Assembly (NCBI GenBank): GCA_900544905.1
Contig: UQXF01000029.1
Location: 1 to 30,873 of the forward strand
Origin: an uncultured Clostridium sp.
Lineage (GTDB): Bacteria; Bacillota; Clostridia; Lachnospirales; Lachnospiraceae
Reading direction: 5' to 3'
Length of the DNA stretch: 30,873 nt
The position numbers were made by a program, and so were the translations under genes. Shown piece after piece: positions 30,839 through 30,873 of the stretch. The first letter of the stretch is position 1; each line of letters starts with the position of its first letter. The notes beneath the pieces were generated by a model, which saw only the letters and a list, made by a program, of their open reading frames with translations, was not told the origin of the DNA and did no database searches.

Positions 30839-30873
30839 CTGTCTCTTATACACATCTCCGAGCCCACGAGACT
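30839..30873 (-). other. Illumina Nextera adapter remnant (not genomic)
   Basis: This is the reverse complement of the read-2 adapter: mosaic end from 30839, then CCGAGCCCACGAGAC to 30872. The last T is the first base of the index seen at the other end. Confidence 0.97.

Overview
The window looks like a chromosomal contig from a gut-type Lachnospiraceae (Clostridia, Firmicutes). Supporting signs are the moderate-GC coding style with strong AGGAGG ribosome binding sites, a sporulation sigma-H gene, CIRCE-controlled groESL, a cysS-mrnC-rlmB operon, a GlnRS, DUF6062 and DUF2225 genes and a FabV-type reductase. The genus cannot be fixed from sequence alone. Both contig ends carry Illumina Nextera adapter sequence (1-49 and 30839-30873). 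Those bases are not genomic, and the true 5' ends of the first gene and of whatever follows the last terminator are missing.

Layout. 50-3505: the 3' end of an OPT-family peptide transporter, then pepD (Xaa-His dipeptidase), ispF with an unusual cysteine tail, and an Eis-like GNAT. 3533-6229: a promoter and the cysS-mrnC-rlmB translation/rRNA-maturation operon. 6230-7397: a small accessory island holding a hicA-hicB toxin-antitoxin locus. Both genes are interrupted by a -1 frame break, each exactly at an A-AAA-AAG or A-AAA-AAC heptamer. The island also has a four-copy operator-like repeat, a mini-ORF coupled to hicB, and integrase-tail-like repeats beside tRNA-Thr. 7398-8858: tRNA-Thr, sigH and a single-pass membrane protein with a Thr/Glu repeat tail, all on the minus strand. 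9014-12340: glnS, a DUF2225 gene and a permuted papain-like hydrolase gene. 12369-13100: a DUF6062 gene with a duplicated CxxC/CxxH zinc-like motif. 13384-15545: CIRCE-groES-groEL. 15557-15751: 2.75 copies of a 71-bp tandem repeat. 15761-16658: a four-helix membrane protein and an unknown 77-residue protein, both minus strand. 16848-17501: queH. 17612-22020: carA-carB behind an attenuator-like leader. 22028-23981: fabV, convergent with a TetR regulator. 24106-25017: a YhcC-like radical SAM protein. 25061-30562: two hybrid histidine kinases and a solute-binding lipoprotein.

How the genes work together. Most of the window is housekeeping: translation (cysS, glnS, tRNA-Thr, mrnC, rlmB, queH), isoprenoids (ispF), carbamoyl phosphate for arginine and pyrimidines (carAB), protein folding (groESL) and enoyl reduction (fabV). 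Accessory interest lies in three places: the hicAB island between rlmB and sigH, the three-gene signalling block at the right end (one soluble and one membrane hybrid kinase plus a lipoprotein binding protein, with no permease in view), and several structured leaders and repeats.
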